Origin: Halichoerus grypus
Taxonomy: Eukaryota; Chordata; Mammalia; Carnivora; Phocidae
Direction of reading: 5' to 3'
Length of the DNA stretch: 64,000 bases
Assembly: GCF_964656455.1 (NCBI RefSeq)
Contig: NC_135718.1
Location: 127,945,093-128,009,092 of the forward strand
Below are positions 12,241-24,200 of this stretch, piece by piece. Position numbers and translations under genes: made by a program. How positions within the stretch are numbered: the stretch's first letter is position 1; the number at the start of each line of letters is the position of its first letter. Under the pieces are notes generated by a model, which made no database searches, was not told the DNA's origin, and saw only the letters and a list, made by a program, of their open reading frames with translations.

Positions 12241-13619
12241 GTCGGTTGCCTCATTGGGCCCATCCACACCTTCCAGGAGCTCTGCCTTCAGCTGGGCCCT
12301 GAGGGCTGCCAGTGCCACATCCTCCCAGCCGGCAAGGCACCCTCCCCCGCTTCCGCAAGCAGAACCACCTCAGGCTGAGGGCCCCTTGAGCTGGTTCCCA
12401 AAGCCAGTGAGGTGGATTTTGCCACAGCTGGGAAGAGGATGCTCATTTGCGTTACAGACGTTCTGCACTAGGGGTCAGGCCCCTGTGACATAAAAGGCAC
12501 TGCAAATTTTTACAAAGGCACCTTCCCCTTTTCGGGGACACTTAGCTTCACGGGTGGGTTCCGAAACTGGCTGACCCTGGGCATGTCTCTGAACCCAGTT
12601 TTCTCAGCTATCCCATGGAGATAATGCCTCAGGGCTGTCATGTGGGTGAAATACGAAATGAAACTGTGACCCCTGTCCGTCCTTCCTGATCGGAGAGGTT
12701 CTAGGAGCCAAGCGGAGAGACTGGGCCACCCAAGAGGTTGGTGCAAGGTGTTGCTGTCAGCTGCCTTGGGTCATCAGGGGACCCTAAGACCTTAGGCCCC
12801 TGCTGAGCCAGGCAGACGCCCTCCACCCTTGGAGATGCCTATGCACCAAGCTCTACCCTCACCTTTGCCTTGTTCCCTGAGGACCTGGGTCCTTGTGCTC
12901 TCAGGACTTCTCTGGTGACAGATGTAGGGAAAGAAGTTTTATAGTTTTTAATTCAAGTGGGAAAAGTGCCATCCTGGCTTGGCAACACCACCACCAACCA
13001 ACGGTCTCCTTTCCCCAACAACCATATGTTCAGCCCCTCCTTCCCTCACCCAAGGTCCTCCAGCCCTGCAGCCTTGTCTTCCAGCTGGGTTCTGCATATG
13101 GCCCCTGTGCTAACCATGCCCTCTGGCACCCATATACTGTCAGGGAGGCTCTTGTCACACAGGCTGGAGCGGGGGAGCTCCTAGGCCAGGGTCAGAAACC
13201 ACTATGGGCAGAGCCTCTGTCCATGGATTCACAGCTTCCCCCCTTCCTAATGAAATTTTCAGGGGGGCCTGAGAGTCTGCCCCTGGACCTGACCAGAGAG
13301 GGAAGGCTAATGCTGGGGTGGGGGGCAGGGGGGACAGAGCTGGGCCACAGCTGCAGATCCACCTTCTCTCTGAGGGTGGGGGCAAGAGGCGGGAGCTGGG
13401 GTTACAGTGTTCTGGCTTCTAGTCTGCAAATTCTGCCTTCATTCACACTTCAGGAGAGAGGGTCACCAGCTCATCTCAAGGTTTGGAACCACCAGTCAGT
13501 CTCTCGCTCGCTTGCTTTCCTTCTCCCCCTCTCTCGAAGCTGAGAGGGGGAGGAGGTTGGTAGGATAAGGTTTGAGTTTCCCTAAGGAAAGAGGTGTAAA
13601 TGAATGCATGGCCATGCCC

Positions 13620-13680
13620 GGCTGAATTAATTATCCTTAAATCCACAATCTGGGGCCAATTAAAAATTGCTTTGTTGACT
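13620..13680. promoter_or_regulatory. candidate AT-rich regulatory block with TAATTA-type sites
   Basis: In GC-rich surroundings, this segment contains GAATTAATTATCC and CCAATTAAAAATTG, carrying homeodomain core sites (TAATTA, AATTAA). Function is inference from motif content only. Confidence 0.25.
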
Positions 13681-14749
13681 GGGGTGGAAGGCAGGTTTAT
13701 CCCAGTCATAGCTGCCTCCCAGAAGGTGGAGTCTCCCCTCCCCAACATTTCCAGTCAATTAACTCTGCAAAGCACTGAGAATTCTAAAGAAAAGGGGGAA
13801 ACTACAAGAGAGTGGGGCATTTCACATGCCCCGAGCAGAGAGAAGGCCCCTCTCACATCCTCTAGCTCTGTAAATAGGGCAATCCCGCTGAATCTCTCGC
13901 AAAGCTCTCCAGCTCTCCATCTATGACCCCATCTTATCTGCTTACCACCAGGGGAACAGCCAGCAGGAGAACAGAGCTGTAGCTGCCCCTCCCCATCATC
14001 TTCAGCAGCTAGCACCCCTGAAAACCAAGCAGGCACCCGACAAATGGGGGGAAGATACAGGGTGGGAGGAGCAGTGACCCTCAAGGATTTACACTCCAGT
14101 GGTGTAAATGGGGTCCTGAGCTGCGAGGGCACATCGAGGACCGTAAGGGGAGGTCTGGGAGGCACAGAGGGAGAGCAGCACTCCACACAAAAGCAGGGCA
14201 CCTCTTTCTTGGGCGCCTGCTCAGGCAGGGGAGGGGGAGACCGCTCAAAGGGTGAGGGCAGGGGTTCAGATGCAGAGAGAGAGCTGGAGCAGAGGTGAAT
14301 GAGGATACAAAGGGGCCCCAAGAAAGGAAAGGGGAGCACTGTGGGGGGAGAGGAATAGAATGGAGGCAGCTGGGACAGCTGACACTTCAGGCAAGGAGTG
14401 AGGGAGGGTAGGTGGGATAAAGGAAGAGTTAGAGGCCTGGAGAAGGCACACTGGCCAGGCAGAGCAGGTAGAGCACAGGGCAAGGGGGTGGGAGTGAGAC
14501 ATCACCAGGCTGGACTCCCAGGCCAGCGGCCTGGCCCCCACACCACCGGAAGGCTAAAGCGGTAGCTGGGCCCCAGGCTTGAGACCAGCCGGCAGAGGGG
14601 TGGGGAGCACATGGTACAACAGGCTTGGTCGTCCTGGTGGTCGGGAAGCCACTCTCAGTGGGTGACCGGCGTCCAGATCTTTGCTTCTTAAAGAAGGCCG
14701 TGTGAGTGGCCATGGTCCCAACTCACAGCACCTGCGACTGAGCCCCTCG

Positions 14750-15540
14750 CTCACTGGCTTCCTGCGACAGGAAGTGGGGCGGGGAGGCGCCCGCCATCCC
14801 GCCCACGGCCAGCGCCAGAGCCTCGGTCCTACCTAGCCCGGGGTCCCCCAAGGCCTGCGGGGGCGGGGCCCGCAGGTGAGAAGCCAGTGCAACACTGGGT
14901 GGCGGCGGGCCCCAAAAGACGCCCTCCGTTGGGGGAACGGGAGACCCAGGATGTGGCCCCTGGAAACGAAAGGGGCCAGCCAGGGTGAGGCGGCTCGGAG
15001 GGCCTGCCGGGGCAGGGTTGGCGGGGGGAGGGGGGGACGGACCCCCTTGGCCCAGGTCGGTAGGGTGCAGTCGGCGGCAAGAGACGTAGTTTGAATACGT
15101 ATGCATCAACTTGTTCAAGTCACTTGCTGCTTTTGAATCTCATTTTCTTCCCTGTAAAAGGCGAGTGCGGACGAAGATAGATCCTTTCCGGCTCATGCAC
15201 CTTGGGTTTCAGGAAGGGAAACCGGGCAGACGGGCGCCTGCGGAGGCCGATGGGGCAGGTGGGCGGCTGTGGGTGCACTACTCCGCAGAAACGCGGCTCC
15301 GCGAGTGTGGCCCGTTTCCCGGATTCGGCCGACCCCTGAGCACACGCGGCCGCTCGATGCCTGGCGCTCCCCCCCCGCCCCTCCCAGGCGGCGGGAAGGC
15401 GCCCGCCAGACCCGGCGCTGCGTCCCATCTGCCCACCTTCCCTGGCCCCCAGCGCAGCTCCGGCGCGCCCCTGGCGCGGCGGGAGAACCCGGGACGCGGC
15501 CTGCCCGCAGGTGGCGCTGCGCTCCCGCATCAGGTTCTAA
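14750..15540. promoter_or_regulatory. orphan CpG island between SHISA4 and LMOD1
   Basis: CpG dinucleotides are dense, especially at 15,220-15,540 (repeated GGCGC, GCGGC and CGGCCG), with interruption near 15,100-15,180 by a MIR-like AT-richer patch. No known promoter is expected here: SHISA4 starts 6 kb away and LMOD1 begins 41 kb away. A minus-strand ATG in strong context (ACCATGG, 14,713) follows it. Confidence 0.6.
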
Positions 15541-15588
15541 GGCACCAGAGGAAGGATGACCTCATCAGCCCCCAACCCCCGAGGACTG

Positions 15589-15630
15589 TGTGTGTGTGCA
15601 TGTGCGTGTGCGTGTGCGTGTGCGTGTGGT
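15589..15630. repeat. (TGTGCG)n / (TG)n simple repeat
   Basis: A TG-rich alternating tract with periodic CG steps lies at the edge of the orphan CpG island. Alternating purine-pyrimidine sequence of this kind can form Z-DNA. Confidence 0.9.
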
Positions 15631-15764
15631 CTGTCTATTGGAGATCCGTCGTTTGGGTTTGGTTAGGCTTTCAGTGTTTTCCTGAGGCACCATTATGAAT
15701 CTCAGTTCAGGAAGGGGAGGAGAGGGACCTCTCATCAGAAGTGACTCTAAGAGCGGGAGATCTA

Positions 15765-15850
15765 TCTGAGCTCTTTTTTATTAGCTGTGTGATCATGGAC
15801 TTGTAGGTTAATCTCTCTGGGCTGAACTTTATCTGCAAAATGGAAACCTC
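15765..15850 (+). repeat. MIR SINE fragment at the LMOD1 3' end
   Basis: 'ttagctgtgtgatcatggac' and 'ctgcaaaatggaaacctcc' match the sense MIR. Its minus strand supplies the candidate LMOD1 AATAAA. Confidence 0.5.
15777..15782 (-). terminator. LMOD1: candidate LMOD1 polyadenylation signal AATAAA
   Basis: The plus strand reads TTTATT, so the minus strand carries AATAAA, about 1.85 kb after the LMOD1 stop. I found no other AATAAA or ATTAAA on the minus strand between the stop and this point. It lies inside a MIR-like segment, so it may be SINE-derived. Confidence 0.5.
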
Positions 15851-15988
15851 CAGAATTGAGAGAGCACCTGAAGCGACCTGCAGCATCTTGCCAAGGCCTG
15901 GCAACCACAGACACAGGGTAAATGGAAGCACTGGTTGCACTCAGCTCCAGCTAACACCCTTTGAGGTCCAGGAGGCAGCAGGTGTCTG

Positions 15989-16006
15989 CCCCCCCCCCCC
16001 CCCCCC
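15989..16006. repeat. C18 homopolymer (G18 in the LMOD1 transcript)
   Basis: Eighteen consecutive C residues occur on the plus strand, so the LMOD1 3' UTR would carry G18. Length is prone to polymorphism and sequencing error. Confidence 0.9.
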
Positions 16007-17625
16007 GGGCCTAGCCCTTGTTTCGGTTTTTGGGGCGGACAGGCAAGTGGGTAGAGGGGAAGGGGCGCAGAGTGTCCCCTGGGATACAAGCTTTTTGCTA
16101 CCACGACTAGCCTGCCTCTGCGTTTGGTCAGACCTAGCACAGCAATCCTCCTTCATAGCAGGGACGCCCCCTCCTTCACCCCAGAGATGGTGAAACTGCT
16201 GTGCTCCCTGCTGTTGGACAAAACCCCGAGACAGAGAAAACTGCCAGTGAGCCAGACCCAAGGTGGCCGTTCCACAGTGCCAAGGGGTGCTAGTGCCTTT
16301 AACGCAATCAAGTCAGGAAGATGCTTTTGATAGACACCTGATGGAGGGCACAGGGACACTGTTAGGTCAGGAGAGCAGCCTGCAGCTGGAGTGGGGGGGG
16401 ATGAGATGGATCACTGGGCACACTGGTGTGGGGGCTGCTCCCCAAATGGTCATTCACTTCTCTGCCTGCTCAGAGATGGCTGCCTTCCTGGGCTTGTGAC
16501 TGCTGTGGGGAGCTGGCCCCAAGCCCACAGTTAGGAAGAGTCATGGAATGAGCATCCCCTGAACATGCCTAATATAGCCATCCCAGGGCCCTGTGCTTCA
16601 CTCTGCCCTGTCACCCCTGAAAGCGGCTCTGGCTAATGACTCCAGGCAATAGGAATGGTCAGGAGCAGACCCTAGCTAAGGCCTAGTTTCCTTGGCCCGG
16701 TCAACCCGGTCAGTGGAGAGCCCTCTACCCAGGCTTGAGGCTTTCCCTTGCGCTGGACTTTCGGCAGATATGAACTTGTTATGTGGTCAACTCGGGATGG
16801 CATGGCAGGGAACCTGAGCTTCTCAAGTCCTCCATGGGGCCCAGGGTGAGCATCAGGACCCTCAGTACAGTACAGAGGTGGGGCACAGTCATTCACAACT
16901 AAAGGCTTGTATATATTATCAAAATCTTATGGAAAAACAGATACACAGCTATTTATACAACAGCAGGTGGGTGTGAGGGAAATGTCTGCTTTGGCATCAA
17001 ACCTTCAGGACCAGCTGCTGTCTGTCCCTCTCCTCCCAGCTGGAGCCCACTCCCCACCAGGCCAGCTGCCCCTGCCATGTCCTCTGATTAGCCCAGGAGG
17101 GGTTTGAGGGTATCCTCAGCCCTGCCTCCTTCTGCCCTTGGGCCCTCATGCCCTTCTCAATCTTCTGCCATTGTCCCACACAGAGGGCCACGGGCCCAGC
17201 AGCTTTGCCCCAAGGGCTCCTCAGAGGCCTGAATCCTGGCCCTGGAGGGCAGTGGGGCTGGGCTGGTTATGTGGTCCTGGGAGGACATCTTCCCTGGATC
17301 ACAGGCCTTTCGCAACTTGCCAGTTACTTGGGCCCCAGGCATGGCATTCTTCTCAGTGATATGCTAAAAGGACTCTTCTTGTCCAGAAACCTCAGCTCCA
17401 GGTATAAAAGAAATTTTTGGAGAGCCTCAGAGACAAGAAAAGGAAAGTGAGAAGACAGAAGGCATCCTTCCTTGAGTGTGGCCAAGCCTCATGCTCTCCC
17501 ATGGCAGAGGAGGGGCATCCACAGCAGGTCAGCCAAGGGTGGGGTGGGCGGGGTCTGTGCGGCCCTGGGAGGCGAGGCCGGGGCAGCCTTGGCATTGGCA
17601 GATGGTGCCCCCTGGCAGTCTGGTC

Positions 17626-17652
17626 CTACTGAAGCAGTTTGGGCACCTCGAC
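17626..17652 (-). CDS. LMOD1: LMOD1 coding exon 3 (VEVPKLLQ and stop)
   Basis: The acceptor CCTTACAG|GTC begins a 27-nt coding tail encoding VEVPKLLQ and TAG at 17628-17626, identical to the human C-terminus I recall. The first Val completes the WH2 LKKV motif. The rest of the exon is 3' UTR. Confidence 0.9.
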   Translation of the reverse strand, partial: VEVPKLLQ

Positions 17653-20600
17653 CTGTAAGGGCAAAGCAGAGACAGTTTAGAGAAAGGAGCTCAGCAAAGG
17701 AGCCTCTGGAATTCATCTGGCCTCCCTTCCTTCTGGAAACCAGACCCCCCATAGATGTCTGTGGAATGAATAAATGAGCTGTGGACACAGATGAAGCATT
17801 TTTCCTTGTCTGTAAAAACTGGATGTCATCAAATGACCACTAGCATTACAACTGAGGTTGTCCTTTATGTCGCGGCGTCTAGCCCCAGATAATGTTGTGG
17901 GGCTAGGGTTCGCTGCCGCCATCCAGTCCGACAGGCAGATGACCATGGCCTCTGTCGCCTGAGGTGGAGGAAGGGGAAACTTTGAGGAGCAGGGTCTCTA
18001 GGGATGGCTCATGTGTCTGGGGCACTGATTAGTCACAGGGGAGACCCTCCCGAGGGCTGAATCTCCCAAAGACCTTTGGGATACACTGATCAGTAGGACT
18101 TGGCTGGTCCTCAGAGGGAATTCATAAAAGGGAGATAATTTTTGCTCTGGGAAGAGGGAAGAGAAGACTTAATGGCAGGACCAGAGGCAGAACTACTAGA
18201 CAGAGACTGTTTCTCCATTTCTGGGAGACCCTGGTTTAGCTGCAGGGTGGTGAAGTTAGAGGCATGGAGTGAGAGGCTAAAGGAAGCTCCTTACAGGAAG
18301 GAGAGAGTCTCCCTCTAATGGACACCGGGGCGGCCTGCCCAGAGGCAGGGGGATGGCTGCGATGGCTGGAGATGCCACACGGGCGCGGCAGTCTGTCCGC
18401 AGCCTGCAGCCTGACATGGCCCGCTCTGCCCCCATTCCCCAGACAGGCTCCCCTCTCCTCCAGCCCTGCTGGCCCAGGCCCGCGACTACTTAACTTCTTG
18501 AGCTGTTTGAGGTTGCTGGAGCGAATGGCGGCCAGTAACTGGTCGCGGGAGTTCTTCTCCTGGACGGGGAGGACTTTGTCTCCCATCTTCCTCTGGGTGG
18601 CTGGTGACAATGAGTTCTTCAGGTTCTCCATGATTAGGGGCGGGGCCAAGGGAGGCGGGGGTGGGGGCGGAGCAGCTGGAGCGCCCCCTTTCTTGGGCGA
18701 GTTCTTGGGCGAGGCCTTTGGAGATGGCTGGGGGGAGGGTTTTGGGGAGCCCTTGGCCAGGGCCCCTAACTTGGGCACCTCCAGCAGATCCTTCTTCTCA
18801 CCGCCAGCCTCCTGGGCCTGCCGTTGCTCCTGGAGTCGCTTTTGTCGCTGTTTGTCCATGTTGCGGCTGAGCAGGTTGGTGACTGTCATCCGGGGCCCAG
18901 CCAGCTCGAAATGGTAGCCCAGCTTAAGCAGGGTAGTGTTCTCCTTGAGCAGCTTGGCAATCTCCATCTCGGTCTTGCCACCGCAGATGTGCCGCTGGTT
19001 GTGGAAGCGGAGTTCCGTCAGCGTGTTGTTCTGGAGGAGGGCCCGGAAGATGGCCAGGATGCCTTTTCCTGTGATGTGGTTCGAGTCCAGGTTCAGGCTG
19101 GTGATGGTCTTGTTGGCCTTGAGCATGATGGCGATGGCGAAGGCCACGTGGTCGTCAGCGCGTGTGTTGGCCAGGGCAAACACCTTGACCACCGTGTTGA
19201 ACTCCAGGGCCTCGGTGAACCGGACCAAGATCTCATTTGTGATACAGTCTGAGTTGTTGACATTCACCTCGGTCATCTCTGGGTCATTGTTCTTCACTCT
19301 CTCCAGAGGCTCATCAAATATGCTGGGAGCTGCTTCCTCCTCTGCCTTGGCAAGCCCTTCAGAGGGCTTGGTGGGGCAAGCCGGGGCTGGTTTCTCCTGC
19401 GCTTGGGTCTTGTTCTCTTCTTTGGGTTCCTTTTCGCTTACGGACTCATCTTTTTTCACTTTCTCTTCCTCCCTTTTTGTGTCTGTGTTCCCACTTCCTC
19501 TTTTCATCCGCTCACCCTCTTTCTTGGTGTCTGCGTTCCTACTCTCCCCTTTTCCCTTCCCGTCGTCCTCTCTCTTGCTTATCTCCTTCTCCTCTCTCTT
19601 CTTGTCCTTGTCTCTGCTTGTCCCTGCGCTCCTGTCACTGCCTTTCTTCTCGTCCTCCTTCCTTGGGGCTGCTGCCTTCTCCTCTCCCTTCCCATCCTTC
19701 CCTGCCTCCTTCTTGTCCACAGCAGCCCGGACCCGGCCCTTGTCAATGCCCCTGATGAGCTTCTCCTCCTTGGGCTTCTCTCCGCTTTTGCCATCAGCTT
19801 CATCTTTGTCTCTTGAGAAGCTTTTCTTTAAACCACCCCTCTTTGGCTCCTTCCCCAGGTCTGAGTCCCGTCTGGGGCCCAGGGGTTTTTTGCTGGCATC
19901 TCTGCCCCTTTCTTCTCCTTTCTTGGCATCTGTCTTGGTCTCCACTTGCTTGCTTTCCTAAGAATTCAGAAAAGAAAAATAAACATGAAGAGCTGGCTAC
20001 AGAGGGAGAGGAGTGAGTATGGGGACAAGTGTGGGGAGCATTTATATAACTGCCCTGGAACCTCCAAAGGGCAATGTCCATTGAGAACACCCTAAGAGGA
20101 TCTGGAATTCAAGCTGCAGAGAACAGGCTGACGTCAGACTCAAGAAAACCTCAGGGTCGTGAGGGGCCAAGATGAACACCTGAGGGGCTTGTGGCAGGTC
20201 CTTCCCCAGGGGGTTCTCAGACCCAGAGCTGCCCTTTTCTGTCATGGGTGAGTTAGCAGGAATGCTTCCAAGTGGTGCCTTGCTGAGCCGCGTCGGAACC
20301 CGAGGCAAGAGGAAAAATCACTTATACTGCTTCTGTCTTTATTTAAAATTTTGAATTTTTGGTTGTCATGGATTTTTTTTTTTTGGCATTAAATTCAATT
20401 TTTAAAAATATCAGATCGCTGAGCTTTTGGGTGCCCCCTTCCATTCTCTGGGCTAGGCGAGTGCCTCGCGTGCCTCACCCTAGCGCTGGCCCTGCTTCCA
20501 AAGGGGAGGTAGGTCAGTGGTCCTCAGATGCTGGAATTTTACAGATAATACCTTTTCAAAGGAACAAAAAAGTTGGAGGGACCAACAGAGGGCTGCTAAC

Positions 20601-21183
20601 ATTTTATTTTACCAATTAAAGATATTTCTAAATTTGATCTACCATCATTCTCTCATTGAAACAAGAAGGAGCTTACAATAAAGAAGGTAGACATTAACAG
20701 AATAAAGCCCATACCTTTACGTCAGATATGGGTAGCTTTTCGAAGAGCCCATAGTATTGTGCTTATTTTTTTAGTAAAAACTTTGTTGAGGACCAGCACC
20801 TTTCTGTAAGGAGCCCTGGAGTCCACTGAGTGAGCTGACCTCAGGCAGACCCTGCCAGATTCTGGATCTAGGATTCTGTGACTCTGCGTGGACCACACAG
20901 ACACTGAGAAATTGTTGAGGGGGCCTGGAAGGGAGTCAGCTGAGTTGCATTAAAGTCTTGAATTTTACGCGCAACATGGGCTGTCCTGTACTTCCGTGGG
21001 GCCCTGTGTCTTCTTCCACGAAGTTGCAGAAAGTCTGAGCCTTATTTTGAGAGTACTTGCTTCCTACCCCCTTTAGAAGAGCCAAAGAAGCCTCAGAATT
21101 GCCTAAGATTAGATATTAAACTGTCCAACTATGATAGATAACCTGGAGCAATCCTTGGGACCTCAAGGAATGTCCTTCCTAAA

Positions 21184-21214
<31 letters not shown>

Positions 21215-24200
21215 AAAAGGAAGAGACTATGGCCTGATTATTAGAAAGGTTTTCTTTCTTTCACGAGTGCCTGGTTGGGGTGCGGGAGGAGGAGGAGGAG
21301 GGCACCCCGGCCCTCCCAGCTTCCTCACCCCCACCCTGCCGGGACGGAATGGAGAGCTGGTTGGTCCTATGGAAACAGTTTGTACCTGCACCACAAACAC
21401 ATGCCATTGGGGACCAGCCCCAGGGTTTATTTAGCAGCAAAAGTCCTTGGCTCCTCTGCTAGAATCACAACAGGCAGCCAAGGGACACAGGGCCCGGTGA
21501 GGGAGAGCCGAGGAATGTGCCCCTTCTCTCCTCCTGCCCCATGGGGGCTGTTGCACGGAGGGGACTCTCTGGGGCTTCGGTGGTGGAGCAAGGGCCAGAG
21601 GATGCCCTCTCACTTTCTCTGGCTCCCAGAGAACTGGATTTGACCCTTCAGATCACCCTTGCAGTGATGGTGACTTTACCGTACCTTGATTTGAAAGGAA
21701 GGGGAGGCTTGGAGTATGCAAACATAAGGTGAACGAGGAGATCCAGTGGGTCAGCCCCGCTAGGACACACCTAACATCTGCCTCAGCTCAGCCAGGAAAT
21801 TCCAGCCCAGCCCAGCTCAGAGTGGTTTCTTCTCAAATTCCATCCACTTCACAAGCATGGAGGTGAGAGCTGGGTGCCAGCCTCTCCAGCGAGTCCCGCC
21901 CAAGCTCCAGAGGTCAGGCCCCCAAGGCAGGGACTCCTGCCCTCCCCTTCCAAATGCACGCCCTTGGGGATTTCTCAGCGCCCACCGGGCAGTGCCCAGC
22001 TGCTCTCTGCACAGTTCCCACGCCGCCCACAGGCCTCACTTAGAGGGAAATTGGGAAGCCAGAGAGATATTAACCAGCAAGTTCAGGAAAAACTGGGTTT
22101 CAGGTCTGACCGGCTCACCAGCAGCTGCCAAGTCAATGTAACCTTCTCCAACCTTGCCCATTAGGGCCAAGGCACTCCTCTCCACCTGCCCTCAGAACCT
22201 CCAGGTGTGCCTAGCTGCCCCTGCTGCCCCTGCTGCCCCCAGGACCTTGCTTGGCAGCGGCCTCCTCTCCCAGTCAAAGCCATCCCGCTTTCCGACCAGG
22301 GCTCCCATTCAGAACCTTCCCCTGCTCTCCCATCAGGACTCCTTTTCCAACATTTTAACCCTCTCTCTGCCCTGACACCCTAGATTCTGACCTGCCCCCT
22401 TGGTCTTCATCCAGCACTACTCCCCACTCCCTCTTAGGGTACTCCCCCTACACTGGGGTCCTAGTTGGCTTGGATCTGTCATGTGTCTCTTCTTGAGGAG
22501 GTGTTCCAGCCCTTTAAAAAGAACCTAATGAAAAACAGGCGGGGCGGGGGAGGGGGGGAAGCTGATTAATCATGGGTTTCCTCCAAATAGCCAGGAATGA
22601 GTGGGGCTGGGGCTTGTCGCAGCTCGTGCAGCCCGGAGAGCTCAGATGTTGCCTTAAAAGGAGAAGGAGCCCAGCGTCCTCCCAGGGCTGAGATTTCTGG
22701 TGAGCGAGCTCCTCAGCACATAGCAGAGCTGCCTCCTTCTTGCTTATCTGAAAGGGCGTCCAAGCCAACTTCTTTTGCTTCTAGAACTGGTGGTGCATCC
22801 TGGCGACCTCCAGAGGTTATCTTTGCTTGTCTTCCTGTCTCTCGGCCTCACTCCACCATTCATCACTTATAGCAAGAGGGGTTTAGGTTAGATATAACAA
22901 AGAACTTCCACAGAGCAAAGGTCCACAGGCTTCTAGATGAGAGATCAAAGCAGCCATAATTGTTTTTCCCTTTGGGGAAAGCTTTAGGGTTAGGGGAAGG
23001 CCAAGGGTGATTTGGCAATCCTTCATAGAGGCAGGGGAATGGAGAGGATGACCTCTGAAAACCTCTAACAACCTGTGAGACTTTGCAGGGACCTAGCAAT
23101 CAGACTCAGAGGTGAGAAGCAGCTCCCTTCCTCTATCTGCTCCAGACCTGTGGCCTCATGGTGTTGCTCTGTCTGCCACTTGGGTTGGGATCCTAGTTAA
23201 ATGCCTTTGACAGGTTTGACATGGCATCTTTTCCCTTACCTTGGGCCTTCAGATACTACTTCCTCTAGAAGTCTTGTCTGATTGACCAGAGAAGAGAACA
23301 TTTTGCCACCTTCATTGCCAAAGGGGGAGAGGAAAAGAAGTGTCTACCCGGAAGTCCCTAGAAAATGAGAACTTGCCGAGGGAAGGCCAAACTCCCTGTG
23401 TGTGCTGCGCTCAGCCCTCAGCCCCCTGGTACCTATTAGCTCATGTAGACCACCACCGAGGCCCTCTCTTTAGTTCCTATGGCACATCGCCTGCAGAGTG
23501 ATCCTGCCTGAGGCCCATGCAAGGGGGAGAGTCTGCAGACCTCCCCAAGGGACAGCACCAAGACCAGATGCACCCTGGGGAAAGCTTCTCCAACAAGACT
23601 TGGAAGGTCTGGGTCTGTCGAGTTCGCCCCAGCCCCTGGCCTAGGAGGGCAGGGGTGACTGGCAGCGGCTGCACCCCTCACATGGGACCCCACTGCCATG
23701 AATCCAGGCACCTTTGCTCCATCCCCAAAGCAAGGCTGAGGTGATGTCAATTCAGATGGCTCCAGGCCAGTCTTTTTTTTAAGATTTTATTTATTTATTT
23801 GACAGAGAGAGACACAGCGAGAGAGAGAACACAAGCAGGGGGAGTGGGAGAGGGAGAAGCAGGCTTCCCGCTGAGCAGGGAGCCCGACGCAGGGCTCGAT
23901 CCCAGGACCCCGGGACCATGACCTGAGCCGAAGGCAGACACTTAACGACTGAGCCACCCAGGCGCCCCTCCAGGCCAGTCTTTTGCTGCGTCCCCCCGGG
24001 GGCTGCCTGGTGAGACACAGCCCTCAGACCTTCTGTCTAGAAGCAGCGACAGCGTGTCAGCTCAAGCTCCAGGCTCAGGGCAGGGACTCTGGGGTCTGCA
24101 ACTCTGCTTTCAGTAGACTCTGTCCCAGGCCTGAGCTGAACTCCTGATGGCACAGAGGCCTCAGGGTCTGAGCTTCTTAGACGCCGGCATTTTAACTTGG

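Larger units (their letters stand above)
12241..15750. other. intergenic region between SHISA4 and LMOD1 3' ends
   Basis: Between two convergent genes this stretch holds a MIR remnant (about 12,530-12,670), an AT-rich homeodomain-type block (13,620-13,680) and an unexplained CpG island (14,750-15,540). No protein family is recognised in any frame. Confidence 0.6.
15755..17625 (-). other. LMOD1: LMOD1 3' UTR (probable extent)
   Basis: Sequence after the TAG has no recognised coding content. The first AATAAA on the minus strand after the stop is at 15782-15777, giving a UTR near 1.85 kb, close to the human length as I recall it. It includes an 18-base G run (minus sense) and, at its far end, a MIR fragment that supplies the signal. 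The extent is inferred. Confidence 0.5.

Noticed and set aside
13755..14483. 242-codon minus-strand open frame
   Set aside because: It begins at TTG, has no recognisable domain, and is in a different frame from the ACCATGG-initiated one; open by composition.
18936..19961. 341-codon plus-strand open frame opposite LMOD1 exon 2
   Set aside because: It is the mirror of the Lys/Glu-rich LMOD1 coding sequence, giving a Ser/Leu/Phe-rich product of no known family; a shadow frame.
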